Below are positions 1-7,379 of a stretch of 11,363 bases of DNA, in pieces. Numbering within the stretch: the first letter of the stretch is position 1; each line of letters opens with the position of its first letter. The stretch comes from Ochromonadaceae sp. CCMP2298. Taxonomy: Eukaryota > Sar > Synurophyceae > Ochromonadales > Ochromonadaceae. The notes beneath the pieces were generated by a model. It did no database searches. It saw nothing but the letters and a program-made list of their open reading frames with translations, and was not told where the DNA came from. Both the position numbers and the translations under genes were made by a program. The stretch is taken from NCBI GenBank assembly GCA_026770595.1, contig MU634577.1:1-11363 (forward strand), written 5' to 3'.

Positions 1-154
1 CCCCCAGCCTCCCCAGCTCCCCCCTGTCCTGCTCCAACGCATCGCACAGCAGATACGTGTCCTCTGCCGGCTCGTACACCTCCTCGAAATCAGAAAAGAG
101 GAGGTGGTCCAGGGAGGGCAGCCGGGCCTGCACGTGCCCCTTCTGCTGCTGCAT
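1..154 (-). CDS. eRF1 glutamine methyltransferase, N-terminal part (HEMK2/N6AMT1/Mtq2 family), cut by window edge
   Basis: The family is a SAM-dependent methyltransferase that, with its Trm112 partner, methylates the glutamine of the GGQ motif in release factor eRF1, so it acts in cytosolic translation termination. Visible here are the first 51 codons. Residues around 20-41 read FSDFEEVYEPAEDTYLLCDA, and the VYEPAEDT-[FY]-LL-DAL block is the hallmark N-terminus of eukaryotic HEMK2 proteins. The catalytic SAM-binding and NPPY motifs would lie beyond the left edge. The start is the ATG at 154-152. An in-frame TAG lies two codons upstream, so no longer in-frame start is possible without splicing. 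The first residues, MQQQK, come from a CAG-rich stretch. The gene lies head-to-tail behind the 49-residue gene, about 150 bases away. The assignment rests on this short block, but the block is distinctive. Confidence 0.82.
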   Translation of the reverse strand, partial: MQQQKGHVQARLPSLDHLLFSDFEEVYEPAEDTYLLCDALEQDRGELGRLG

Positions 155-302
155 CTTATTCTATATCTGCTGCTGCTGTTGCTGCTGTTGCTGCTGCTGC
201 TGGTGATGGTTAAGGATCTGCTGCTACTTCTTACGATGTACGCTGTACGCTGTATGCTTTGTGCGCCACACCGCCAGCTGGCCTCTGCCTCTGACCCTGG
301 CC
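155..302. other. Short intergenic spacer with imperfect CTG/TTG repeat
   Basis: This spacer separates the stop of the 49-residue gene from the start of the methyltransferase gene, both on the minus strand. It must hold the 3' end of one transcript and the promoter of the other. Positions about 166-203 are an interrupted CTG/TTG triplet tract (CAG/CAA on the transcribed strand). Near 236-260 is a short repeat of the type tacgctg. I see no clear TATA box or polyadenylation signal. Confidence 0.5.
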
Positions 303-567
303 TTAGTTGAACAGCTTATCCCCCACCTGCTGGACGACCCCGTGGCTGGCACCCAGGTGCTTCTGCTTGACCTATAGTGTTAGCATGAGTTATAGAGTAA
401 AAGGTGTAGTGATAGTATAATAGTGTATGTTAGTATATGTATGTGTTAGATGTAGATATGCCTACGCACTGACCACCACATCCTACCTCGCCTTCGAACA
501 GCTGTCGCTTTGGTTTGGGCGCAGGCTTCTTCTTCTCGCCCTTCTTGTCGGTCTTCTTGGGAGGCAT
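303..567 (-). CDS. Small lysine-rich protein, 49 residues, two exons, function unknown
   Basis: Exon 1 is 567-487 (27 codons), starting at the ATG at 567 with MPPKKTDKKGEKKKPAPKPK and ending ...LFEGE. The splice donor is GAG|GTAGGA. The intron is 486-372 (115 bases) and ends in CACTATAG. Exon 2 is 371-303 and gives VKQKHLGASHGVVQQVGDKL then FN and TAA. The splice is phase 0, and both exons are open and similar in style, which supports the model. The N-terminal half is Lys/Pro-rich, like the tails of small ribosome- or nucleic-acid-associated proteins. The C-terminal half is amphipathic. I do not recognise the family. An N-terminus resembling eS25 (MPPK...) was considered, but the rest does not fit. 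The gene diverges from the bS21 gene across the CTG-repeat region. Confidence 0.6.
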
Positions 568-654
568 AAAGTCTCTGCTCTGCTCTGCTCTTTGCTCTGC
601 TCTGCTAATGCTGCTGCTCTGCTCTTTGCTCCTCTTTGCTCTGCTTTCCTGTGC

Positions 655-691
<37 letters not shown>

Positions 692-1192
692 CTGCTGCTG
701 CCTTTTCTGCTGCGGTGCCCTTGTCTCGGCCTCTGCTTTGACCAGCCCAAGGTTGAAAGGAACAAGAGGAGAACAGGAGGGAAGAAAAAGGACGAGAAAA
801 AACAAGAGAAAAATCTCGGTAAGGCAGCATTGCAACCGATTAGCTTGATGCCGTTTTTGAAAGGGTTATTTCTTGTATCAAAAATATGCGTTGATATTAT
901 GATTATTTTGTGTGTCGATGATGCCAATCTTTCAGTTACAAATGCGAGATTGCCAGAAAGGGTTAAATGTCTATGTTTCACTTATATGCGTTGATCCTAT
1001 TTTGTATTATCATAAAGGACGCCTATATGGGTGGTACAGTATTCTCCCGTTTTGATGGCCTTGCACGTGACGCTTTTTGGTGCAACCCCATCACCTTCGC
1101 TCTGTCTGTTGCTCTCTCTCTCCTCTCTTGCCCTCGCGCCTGCTCTCGCTCCTCTCACTCTCACTCATCGAACTCATCGCCTTATTCAAGTC
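568..1192. promoter_or_regulatory. Divergent intergenic region between the 49-residue gene and bS21
   Basis: This is 625 bases between two divergently transcribed genes, so it should hold both promoters. The left part (568-715) is pentamer/triplet repeat DNA. The middle (about 830-1020) is AT-rich and contains ATATGCGTTGAT twice, near 885 and 984. The right part (about 1090-1185) is strongly CT-rich on the plus strand (runs such as gctctctctctcctctcttg) just before the bS21 ATG, as often seen in transcribed leaders. Long open frames through the repeats encode poly-Gln, poly-Ser, poly-Ala or poly-Leu depending on frame and are not credible genes. No canonical TATA box was identified. Confidence 0.5.
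570..700. repeat. CTCTG pentamer array followed by (CTG)11 CTT (CTG)3
   Basis: Between about 570 and 655 the plus strand is made of CTCTG/CTTTG units (ctctgctctgctctg and variants). It then becomes a pure CTG run at 656-688 (11 copies), followed by CTT at 689-691 and three more CTG. On the minus strand this is CAG, immediately upstream of the ATG of the 49-residue gene and probably in its 5' leader. Such tracts are prone to length change. Confidence 0.85.
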
Positions 1193-1932
1193 ATGCTCGT
1201 CTTCGTCGCGCTTCTGTGTGTAGTGCTGCTCGCGCAGGCCTCTGCCTTCATGCCCACCTCCAGGTTCGCACTCAAGGTGCAGACCCAAAGTAAGTGCAAT
1301 TAATTAGCAGCGGAGGGCAGATCGACATTTAATGCAGACTTGTGTGGATCTAGAATTGGCCAGCATTGGAAGCCGTTTGTTCCGTTGGTTCTCTCGAACC
1401 TCGGTGCCTTTGTCTGTTGCACAACGTCTGCTCTTTACGCTGACCTTTGCTCCTCCCCCTCTCCCTTCCAACCCTAGCCTCCCTGAACGCCGTGAAGCTG
1501 ATCGTGAACGATGAGGAGCCCATCGAGAACATCGTGAAGAAGTTCAAGAGGGCCTGCAACCAGTCCGGACACCTCAACGACCTCAGAAACAAGGAGCAGT
1601 GGGAGACAGGTACAGCCGAAATCCCTTAGTATGAGCCTGAAACCTATTTCCTGAGACCGAAGCCTAATCTCTAAACCTCCACCCACATCTACACTCAACT
1701 GCCCTCATTCCATAACCTTTACTCTGGCACACGTTGGCTCTGACCCTAACCCTCTATACCACACTAATAAACCCTCCATTCTATATGACACCTACCTATT
1801 AAACCCTACCTTTCCACAGCTGCGGACAAGAAGAAGAGGAAGTTCGAGAAGTCCAGGCTGATGAACCGCATCGAGCGCACCAACGACAAGTACGAGAACA
1901 GGTCCTTCGGCACCGCCGAGTACAACTCCTAA
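1193..1932 (+). CDS. rps21: Plastid ribosomal protein bS21, nucleus-encoded, three exons
   Basis: bS21 is a small-subunit protein of bacterial-type ribosomes. Exons are 1193-1289, 1478-1609 and 1820-1932. Introns of 188 and 210 bases begin GTAAGT and GTACAG and end CCCTAG and CCACAG. Both are phase 1, giving a 113-residue protein ending in TAA. Residues 1-18 are a hydrophobic signal peptide ending ASA, followed by FMPTSRFALK. This is the ASA|F-type bipartite plastid-targeting signal of algae with secondary red plastids, with a short basic transit peptide. The mature part starts near residue 35 (LNAVKLIVNDEEPIENIVKK) and continues FKRACNQSGHLNDLR; the pattern of [FL]-K-R-x-C-x-x-[AS]-G and the later lysine-rich KKKRKFEKSR are typical of bS21. 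The C-terminus is somewhat longer than in bacteria. Mitochondrial targeting is unlikely given the hydrophobic signal sequence. Confidence 0.9.
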
Positions 1933-2811
1933 AGGGGAGGGCTCTGAGAGGCTCAAGCTGAGGGGGGGAATAACTCTGAGCTGGAGGGGTGGTGTTGGGG
2001 GTTGGCAGTTAACAGCAGTGCAGTATAGCAGGCCTGGGCACGGGAACGCTTTCTCGAGAATGAGGGGGGGCGGTGAGGGGGGTTAGGAGAGGGGACCATA
2101 GTGAGCTCCAATCCTTGTACCACTGTAAAATATTAACGTGAAGCATCGGCTTACCACCTATGTTATTCCTTAGTACTAGATATTCCGATATTCCGATAAA
2201 TAGGTACTCCGTTCTTAGTACCCAACCACTCGCTTCTCACTACTCACTACTCCCTTCTCACTACTCACTAGTCACTACTTACTACTCAATACTCATTACT
2301 CACTAATGCTTAGCTACTCACACGCGTATGACCGAAAGTGAAAAGGTAAGATACTAATAAGATTACAATACTTCTGAGCCAACAAACAGCTTGGTGGTCA
2401 GTTTTCTGGTCGCATTGGGTCATACCATGAGAAGAAATGTTAAGAGATTGCGGAGAGTGCAGATTTCATTATATTATGTTTCAATGGTATCATGTATGAA
2501 TTGTGTGTGTAACTGATCGTTTATGTTCGTGAAATGTGGTAGTGCATGGCAGGGACCTTCTCACCGTGTTTTTGTACGTACTGTATGTGTTTTTGTTAGT
2601 ACTGTACTGTGTACTCTGTTTTCTGTCCCCCTGTTCTGTACGGCTGTACCCTAGTACACATATATCCTCCCTTTGTAACCCCCGATACCCCGATCCCCTT
2701 ACCCCCCAACCCCCTCATCACCTCCCTTGAGATCCCAACCCCCCCTAAACCATACCTCCCTAACCCTACTACAACCCCATCCCCACCTACCCTAAATTCC
2801 CCCGCACAAAC
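1933..2811. other. Convergent intergenic region, no gene seen
   Basis: This stretch lies between the 3' ends of bS21 (plus) and the 305-residue gene (minus), so it should hold both terminators and polyadenylation sites. Positions 1933-2100 are G-rich just after the bS21 stop. Positions about 2228-2325 form a CACTACT-type short tandem repeat. The part from 2330 to 2650 is AT-richer and has repeated tactgta/gtactgt words. Positions 2670-2811 are C-rich on the plus strand. Short open frames here lack codon character and splice logic. Confidence 0.6.
2228..2325. repeat. Degenerate CTCACTA/CTACTCA tandem repeat
   Basis: The plus strand reads cactcgcttctcactactca and continues with variants (cttctcactactcactagtc, actacttactactcaatact). 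The period is about 7-10 bases with many substitutions. It lies in the convergent spacer and has no coding interpretation. Confidence 0.7.
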
Positions 2812-3904
2812 CTACGCCGCCTGCAAAAACAGCGCCATTACCTCATGGAAATTCATTCCCGCCAGCCCCTCCCCCCTCACAAAGTCCAACAATTCCTGCC
2901 TAGCGGACCATTTAAACCCCTCAATCTCGCTGGGAAGATGCCAGATCTGATGATGTAGAGGGTAGTGTGGGAGAGAGAGAGGGAGAGAGGGTTAGAGCGG
3001 GAGCAAGTGCAAAGTACACATACAATATGATGACGTAGAGAGTGAAAAGTACATACGCAATGGCAATCCATATTCCACTCTATTATCCCTACTACTGCTA
3101 ACCCTATAACCCTACACGTACCTGGTCCCAGCAGCCGGCCGTTACGTACTCCTCTCTGGTGGGAATGCCGATCACCTCCACCAATGAGTGGAATCTGAGC
3201 GGGGGGCGAGATATACTTCTCCGGCTTTTCACTAGTGTTGGTGTGTTCATGGGTGTGCAAGCTTTGGGGGTGATAACCCTACCATCCCCAAGAGCCCCAC
3301 TCCTAGCACCCCCATCGACCGGTTCAGGGTTGTGGGGTGCGGTAGAGATAGAAAGGGAGGAGGGAAAGGTTGGGGCAGAGGCAGGGGCAGAGGTGGAGAG
3401 AGAGGCAGGGGCTGAGGTGGAGGCAAAGATGGAGGTAGAGAGAGAGGCAGAGGCGGCGGCGGAGGGGAAGGGGTAGGACTTGGCTCTCTTGCGAGCACTG
3501 CCTGCATCAGCATCAGCATCGGCATCAGCATCAACCTCAGCGTCAGTGTCAGCAGAGGATGACCTTCTCACGCCCGAGCTTGCCGAGGTTGAAGATGAAG
3601 AGCTCGATTCAGATCCCTGGGAGTAGCCCAGTCTCGAGATGTGGTGTGAGTCGGAGACGCTACGGGTGAGCCCACCAGGAGTGAGTCCACCGAGCCCACT
3701 AGGGGCTGCTGCAACCTCAACCACCTCACTCACATAAGCAATATCAGCCACATCTGTCACCTCAGACACCGACAATGCAGACACTCCTAGCCCAGAGACG
3801 TCAGAGACATCCGTAGGTTGGACTTGCTTGGGCGTGGTCTTGGAGAGGGATGGGAAGGAGCGCTTGTGCTCGGTGCGTGCCTCGTTGATAGTGGCACTGA
3901 CCAT
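2812..3904 (-). CDS. Low-complexity protein with conserved-looking C-terminal module, 305 residues, two exons
   Basis: Exon 1 is 3904-3122 and exon 2 is 2946-2812. The 175-base intron starts CAG|GTACGT and ends CATCATCAG, phase 0, so residue Q261 is followed by IWHLPSEIEGFKWSARQELL. The ATG at 3904 is the first in the frame. Residues 1-230 are Ser/Ala/Thr/Val-rich, with a Ser run (about 98-105), a DADADADADA acidic tract (about 125-134) next to a basic ARKRAK (possible nuclear signal, about 137-142), and repeated ASTSAPASLS-like words (about 155-185). Residues 234-305 look folded: RPPLRFHSLVEVIGIPTREE, then GCWDQ and the exon-2 helix-rich tail. The LRFHSLVEV stretch resembles an RVxF-type PP1 docking site, but that is inference. 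No named family is recognised. The joining of two open frames at consensus splice sites supports the model. Confidence 0.65.
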
Positions 3905-4794
3905 GATGCAACGAAGAGATGTGTTCTCTCTTGTCAATATCTAAGAAAGAAGCTGGTCAATGTGAAGCACGGAATGATAAAGGTGCGGTGCGTAAGGTAG
4001 AGATCACTGCAACTCTCCTGCCTTCTCTTTGGTTTTCCAGGTGTCGCCCCTCAACTGCGTCAGAAAAATTAACAAATCTTGGAGGGTTTTGGACTATTTT
4101 TGGATTCATTTGGGGATTTGAAGCATATTTACACTCTCACGAATGGAATTTAAAGGCTTCTTTTTGAGGTCAGTTGAACCAAAAAAGAAGAAAATCCGTT
4201 TAACGGTCTACTGATTTTTGGCATTTTTGGGGGTGGTAACTCGTTCCCCACAAACGTCATTTTTTATTTTTGGTTTTGGTTTTGGTGGTAACTTTTGATA
4301 AAACCCACACAATTCCTGTCAAACTGGATTTTGATTGAATCCCCTGCTGATTTTTGTGATGGATCTTTTGCTCGCTCCTGAAACTTTTGATCCCCAGGGA
4401 TTAAATGTTTCAGGAGCGAGCAAAAGATCCAGGGGGATCTTCTCGATCCTCGAACAAAAGGTCACCCCAACACCCTTCCAGGAACACTCCTTCATCTGTG
4501 TCGGTGCAGAATGTGTCTTGGCAGCTCGCCTCTCCTTCCTTCCTCTTTACTGTCCGCTTCCCAACTCAGGAACGCAGGTGGCGCAAACGTAGACTTTGGC
4601 GTTCAGCAAATGCAAAGCTGTCCCTCACATCCTAACCAGCAGACCATCTGACCATCTGACCAGCACCTTAACTCAGCCACCTGCTCTCTGCAATCTGATT
4701 TCTGCACTCTGCTAGCTGCACTCTTCCGCCCTTCTGATCCAGAGGCAGAGTCACTCGGATGTTGTCAGCCCTCTGTTCATCCCGCCCAACCATC
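3905..4794. promoter_or_regulatory. Divergent upstream region between the 305-residue gene and the exon at 4795
   Basis: This is an 890-base region. Positions about 4060-4330 are rich in T and G on the plus strand and contain two related blocks beginning ggtggtaact, near 4231 and 4284. A long hairpin lies at 4360-4431. From 4640 to 4790 the sequence is a CT-rich leader with the word gaccatct repeated near 4643 and 4651. A possible acceptor (cccaactcag, near 4569) precedes a short open frame to about 4650, but I could not tie it to a gene. Confidence 0.45.
4360..4431. repeat. Near-perfect 72-base inverted repeat (hairpin)
   Basis: The arms 4360-4384 and 4407-4431 are perfect reverse complements over 25 bases; the left arm begins tggatcttttgctcg. 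The inner segment 4386-4394 also pairs with 4397-4405 through one G:T wobble, leaving only one T:T mismatch in the whole stem and a two-base tip. That makes about 34 paired positions. It lies in the upstream region of the plus-strand exon at 4795. Possible roles are a foldback or MITE remnant, a small-RNA precursor, or a cruciform. Confidence 0.85.
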
Positions 4795-4884
4795 ATGGCA
4801 TTTTGCGAGCTATACGGGTACAGCGACAGCGCCTCCACTCTCTATCTGCTCTACGCCTTTGCAGTGAACCTGTTTCGCACCGTG
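4795..4884 (+). CDS. Candidate first exon of a small membrane protein
   Basis: The ATG at 4795 (context catcATGG) opens a 30-codon frame, MAFCELYGYSDSASTLYLLY then AFAVNLFRTV, ending at GTG|GTAGGT, a good donor in phase 0. The stretch TLYLLYAFAVNLF is hydrophobic enough to be the start of a membrane segment. The next exon is uncertain. The acceptor at 5271-5273 (ctatctctgcag) would add SAVNRSTLGSTPYTL and a stop at 5321, giving 45 residues. That exon overlaps the antisense coding tail of the unknown element, so the true partner may be elsewhere, possibly beyond the element. A faint resemblance to the start of YOS1/IER3IP1 was not convincing. Confidence 0.4.
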
Positions 4885-4888
4885 GTAG

Positions 4889-5128
4889 GTTGAAGTTGGG
4901 TGTTGGGTGTTGGATGTTGGGTGAGGTTTGTGAGTTGGGTGTTGGGTGTTGGGTGTTGGGTGTTGGGGGTTGGGTGTTGGGTGAGGTTTGTGAGTTGGGT
5001 GTTGGGTGTTGGGTGTTGGGTGTTGGGTGTTTGGTGTTTGGTGTTTGGTGTTGGGTGTTGGTTGTTGGTTGTTGGGTGTTGGGTGTTGGGTGTTGAGTGT
5101 TGAGTGAGTGTTGGGTGTTGAAGTTGGG
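4889..5128. repeat. TGTTGGG minisatellite with 60-bp higher-order unit
   Basis: The basic unit is the 7-mer TGTTGGG. Two 60-base blocks, 4921-4980 and 4981-5040, both start gtgaggtttgtgagttgggt and are identical for about 47 bases. Later copies vary to TGTTTGG and TGTTGAG. The array begins and ends with gttgaagttggg (4889-4900 and 5117-5128). It lies directly behind the splice donor at 4885, so it is probably intronic. Runs of GGG with four-base spacers make the plus strand a strong G-quadruplex candidate. Open frames through it are artefacts of the repeat. Confidence 0.9.
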
Positions 5129-5227
5129 AGAACAGGGACTGTTTCCCTTCCAATACACCTCTGTCCTACTACCCTCCCGCTCTACGACCCTTCTACAATA
5201 CTATCCCCTACCCTACCCCTCTGTTTC
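5129..5227. other. Pyrimidine-rich spacer, no gene seen
   Basis: This C/T-rich plus-strand sequence lies between the minisatellite and the 3' end of the unknown minus-strand coding region. It could be the polypyrimidine part of an intron of the plus-strand gene. I see no terminal repeat of an element here. Confidence 0.4.
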
Positions 5228-6047
5228 CTACCCCCTTGAGTGTTGTGGAACTGTCTGTCTGCTATCTCTGCAGTCAGCTGTAAACCGTTCTACGTTGGGA
5301 TCAACACCATACACCCTTTGAACTGCTGCAGGCGATGCTGCAGGAGTGGATACGTTGGATCCTGCGTCGCCCGTTACAGGCGTGGTGCGGTCTCCTGGAC
5401 GTTGCGAGGGCGATCGGCTCCTACTGAAGCTCGACCTCCGAGGCAGCTGTGGGGCTAGTGTTGGGAGAGTCTCAGGTTGGGTCGTCGTGACGCCTACCAC
5501 CGCTTCTGCGCCGTATCGCGAGTGAGGTGCCTCCGACGTTGCCACCCTCATCATGTGGAGGATGGTGGTCTTATGCTCCTCGGCCAGGTTCTGGCACGCT
5601 GCCTCCAGCACTTGGAACTGAACAGTGGGGTCAGGACGGGCTGAGCCGCCCTCCGCCACTCGGTTCGTGTTGTAGTCCCGAATCTCTGCCTCGAGGTGCT
5701 TGGCCAGCGCCATGCCGTGGCGTGTATCCGTGCCGGACCGGCGCATAGCGTCGAGAACGGAGTCCTTTGCTGTCGCATACTTGGGCGGCTCTGAGGGCGT
5801 GAGCTGCTCGTGCAGGTGCAGGATGCGCTTGTACAGCGCATAGGTTCCCCCGATGTGTGGGTCGGACAGATGCTCGTTCTCGATCGCCCGTTGCACCTCT
5901 ACCCTAGACGTTGGTGCGCTGGCGTGACGGAAGGTAACGAGGTACAACAGGATGAGGTCCTGCAGGTACTGCACCGCCTTGACCACGTCGTCGGGCTCCA
6001 ACAGCTTGTCCTCCAGTACGTTCTCGACGCAGCAGATGCCATTTGTC
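5228..6047 (-). pseudogene. Unknown element, segment 5 (C-terminal)
   Basis: The third frame, again +1, takes over near 6047 with GICCVENVLEDKLLEPDDVV. It continues as a strongly helical region (KAVQYLQDLILLYLVTFRHA; TYALYKRILHLHEQLTPSEP; LAKHLEAEIRDYNTNRVAEG; LEAACQNLAEEHKTTILHMM). After about 5500 it becomes Ser/Thr/Pro/Arg-rich and ends at TAG 5230-5228. Upstream of 6047 the same frame is Arg/Ser-rich nonsense, which fixes the switch point to within about 30 bases. The helical, charge-alternating character suits a capsid/gag or coiled-coil protein. Confidence 0.45.
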
Positions 6048-7379
6048 TTTGTAGGCTCCGAGCAGGTGCCTACCCGACGCCAGATCCTTCGCCACCACGA
6101 TATAGTACGTCTGGGTGGCGGACATTTGCTTAAGGAGACGTTGGATGAACTGGTCAACCGTCTCCGTCGGGCTCGTGCCGAACGGCTCGAACTGCCCGTG
6201 CTTGCCGAACCCATACTGGGGCGCCATGTAGCCACCCTTGCATCGTCGAAGTGCCTCCATGTCCGTGTCAGAGATGGTGATCTTCTTCATCATCTGGAAG
6301 TGCCCGTGCTGTGCCCGTCGCTTGGGTATGCACGTGCGCTCATGGAGCAGTTGGTCGTCCACGGGTAGGGAGCGGGGGAACTGGTGGCCAAGTCTGCCGT
6401 CCCATGTGCCGGTCCTCGCTCCCGCGATGGCGTCCTTCCAGTATACCCCGGGTGCTCTCAGCCCCACCAGGCCTGTAACGGGTGCTGCCTCTGGGTTCTG
6501 CGCGGGGGCTGTGGCCTCTGGGGCCAGTGGGGGGCCATCTACGCATTTGGCCCGTGCCACGGTCAGGGCACGAGCTGCGGCCGCAGACGCCGTGGTGGCC
6601 GGCCGGCTTGCTAGGGAGGGACTCCGTATGGGACCCCTAGAGCCAGGACCCGACTGTACCGTGGGTAAAGTGGATGTCATGCTGTGATCATCTCTACTGA
6701 TGGTGAAGGACGGCATCGCGCGGTCGAGGGTGGCTAGCACGGCGGTGTTGGCCGTGTGCGACACATCGACCCGCCGATTGATAACCGCTGTCACCAGCCA
6801 GTCCGACCACTGCTCAGCCCACTCGGCATGGTAGTTGTCCGGCCGTGGTAGGTCAGGGTTGTCAGCTACCCTGAACTGGATCTCGCTCAGGACGCCGGGC
6901 ATGCACAGCAGGACGTGTGGGATCATACTGGCCGTAGGCGTGCCGAGTATTAACTCCACGTTGTGGGAATGTCCCGTCCGAGCCAGCTGGGGGTAGTACT
7001 GGCACACATCGTAGTGCCCCTCCACAGCCGTGAGCCACAGCGCTATCTCCGCCTCCACGAGCGTCTCGGCCTCCATCTCTCCGGCACAGATGCGTTGATA
7101 TACAAGGAGGCTTGGTGCTCCTGACGCGCACAGGTCCTCGACGGTGTCGAGCACTCCTGCGTAGTGTTCCTTCCACGCTTCGCAGACTTCCATGATGTTC
7201 TTGTTGGCGTATTTGAACATCATGAGAGCTAGGCGATGCAGGAGGTGCACCTGTATGCTGGTCTAGTCGTACATATCCGAGTAGTGGATGTTGTGACCAG
7301 GCACGTAGGATTCGTCATAGAGGCAGATTAGATCTGTTGCTGTGAGCGCTCCTGCGTCTTTCGACCCTACCATGACCCC
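6048..7379 (-). pseudogene. Unknown element, segment 4, with internal TAG
   Basis: This frame begins NGVMVGSKDAGALTATDLIC, reaches HNIHYSDMYD, and meets a TAG at 7265-7263. It then continues protein-like as TSIQVHLLHRLALMMFKYAN with ATGs near 7250. There is a helical region with several Trp (HAEWAEQWSDWLVTAVINRR, near 6820-6770), a Ser/Ala-rich linker (about 6700-6500), and a second folded-looking part (MKKITISDTDMEALRRCKGG, then FGKHGQFEPFGTSPTE). It ends in sense near SGRHLLGAYKDK at about 6048, after which this frame turns Arg/Gly-rich. No catalytic motif is visible. Confidence 0.45.

Noticed and set aside
430-994. Long open frames on both strands through the CTG/CTCTG repeats
   Set aside because: They encode poly-Gln, poly-Ser, poly-Ala, poly-Leu or poly-Cys depending on frame, which is the signature of a triplet repeat. 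Only the short spliced 49-residue gene has coding character.
1741-1757. CCCTAACCCT telomere-like word
   Set aside because: Only two units within the pyrimidine-rich second intron of bS21; not a telomeric array.
2536-2950. Plus-strand open frames near the 3' end of the 305-residue gene
   Set aside because: Their Pro-rich sequence comes from C-rich spacer DNA, and part overlaps exon 2 of the minus-strand gene.
3159-3476. Plus-strand open frame rich in Glu/Ala repeats
   Set aside because: It is the complement of the Ser/Ala/Pro low-complexity part of the 305-residue gene, which has a supported splice and a conserved-looking C-terminus.
4793-5158. Open frames through the minisatellite (repeats of NTQHPTP or VLGVGCW)
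   Set aside because: The repeat stays open in several frames on both strands and has no start, splice or codon logic of its own.
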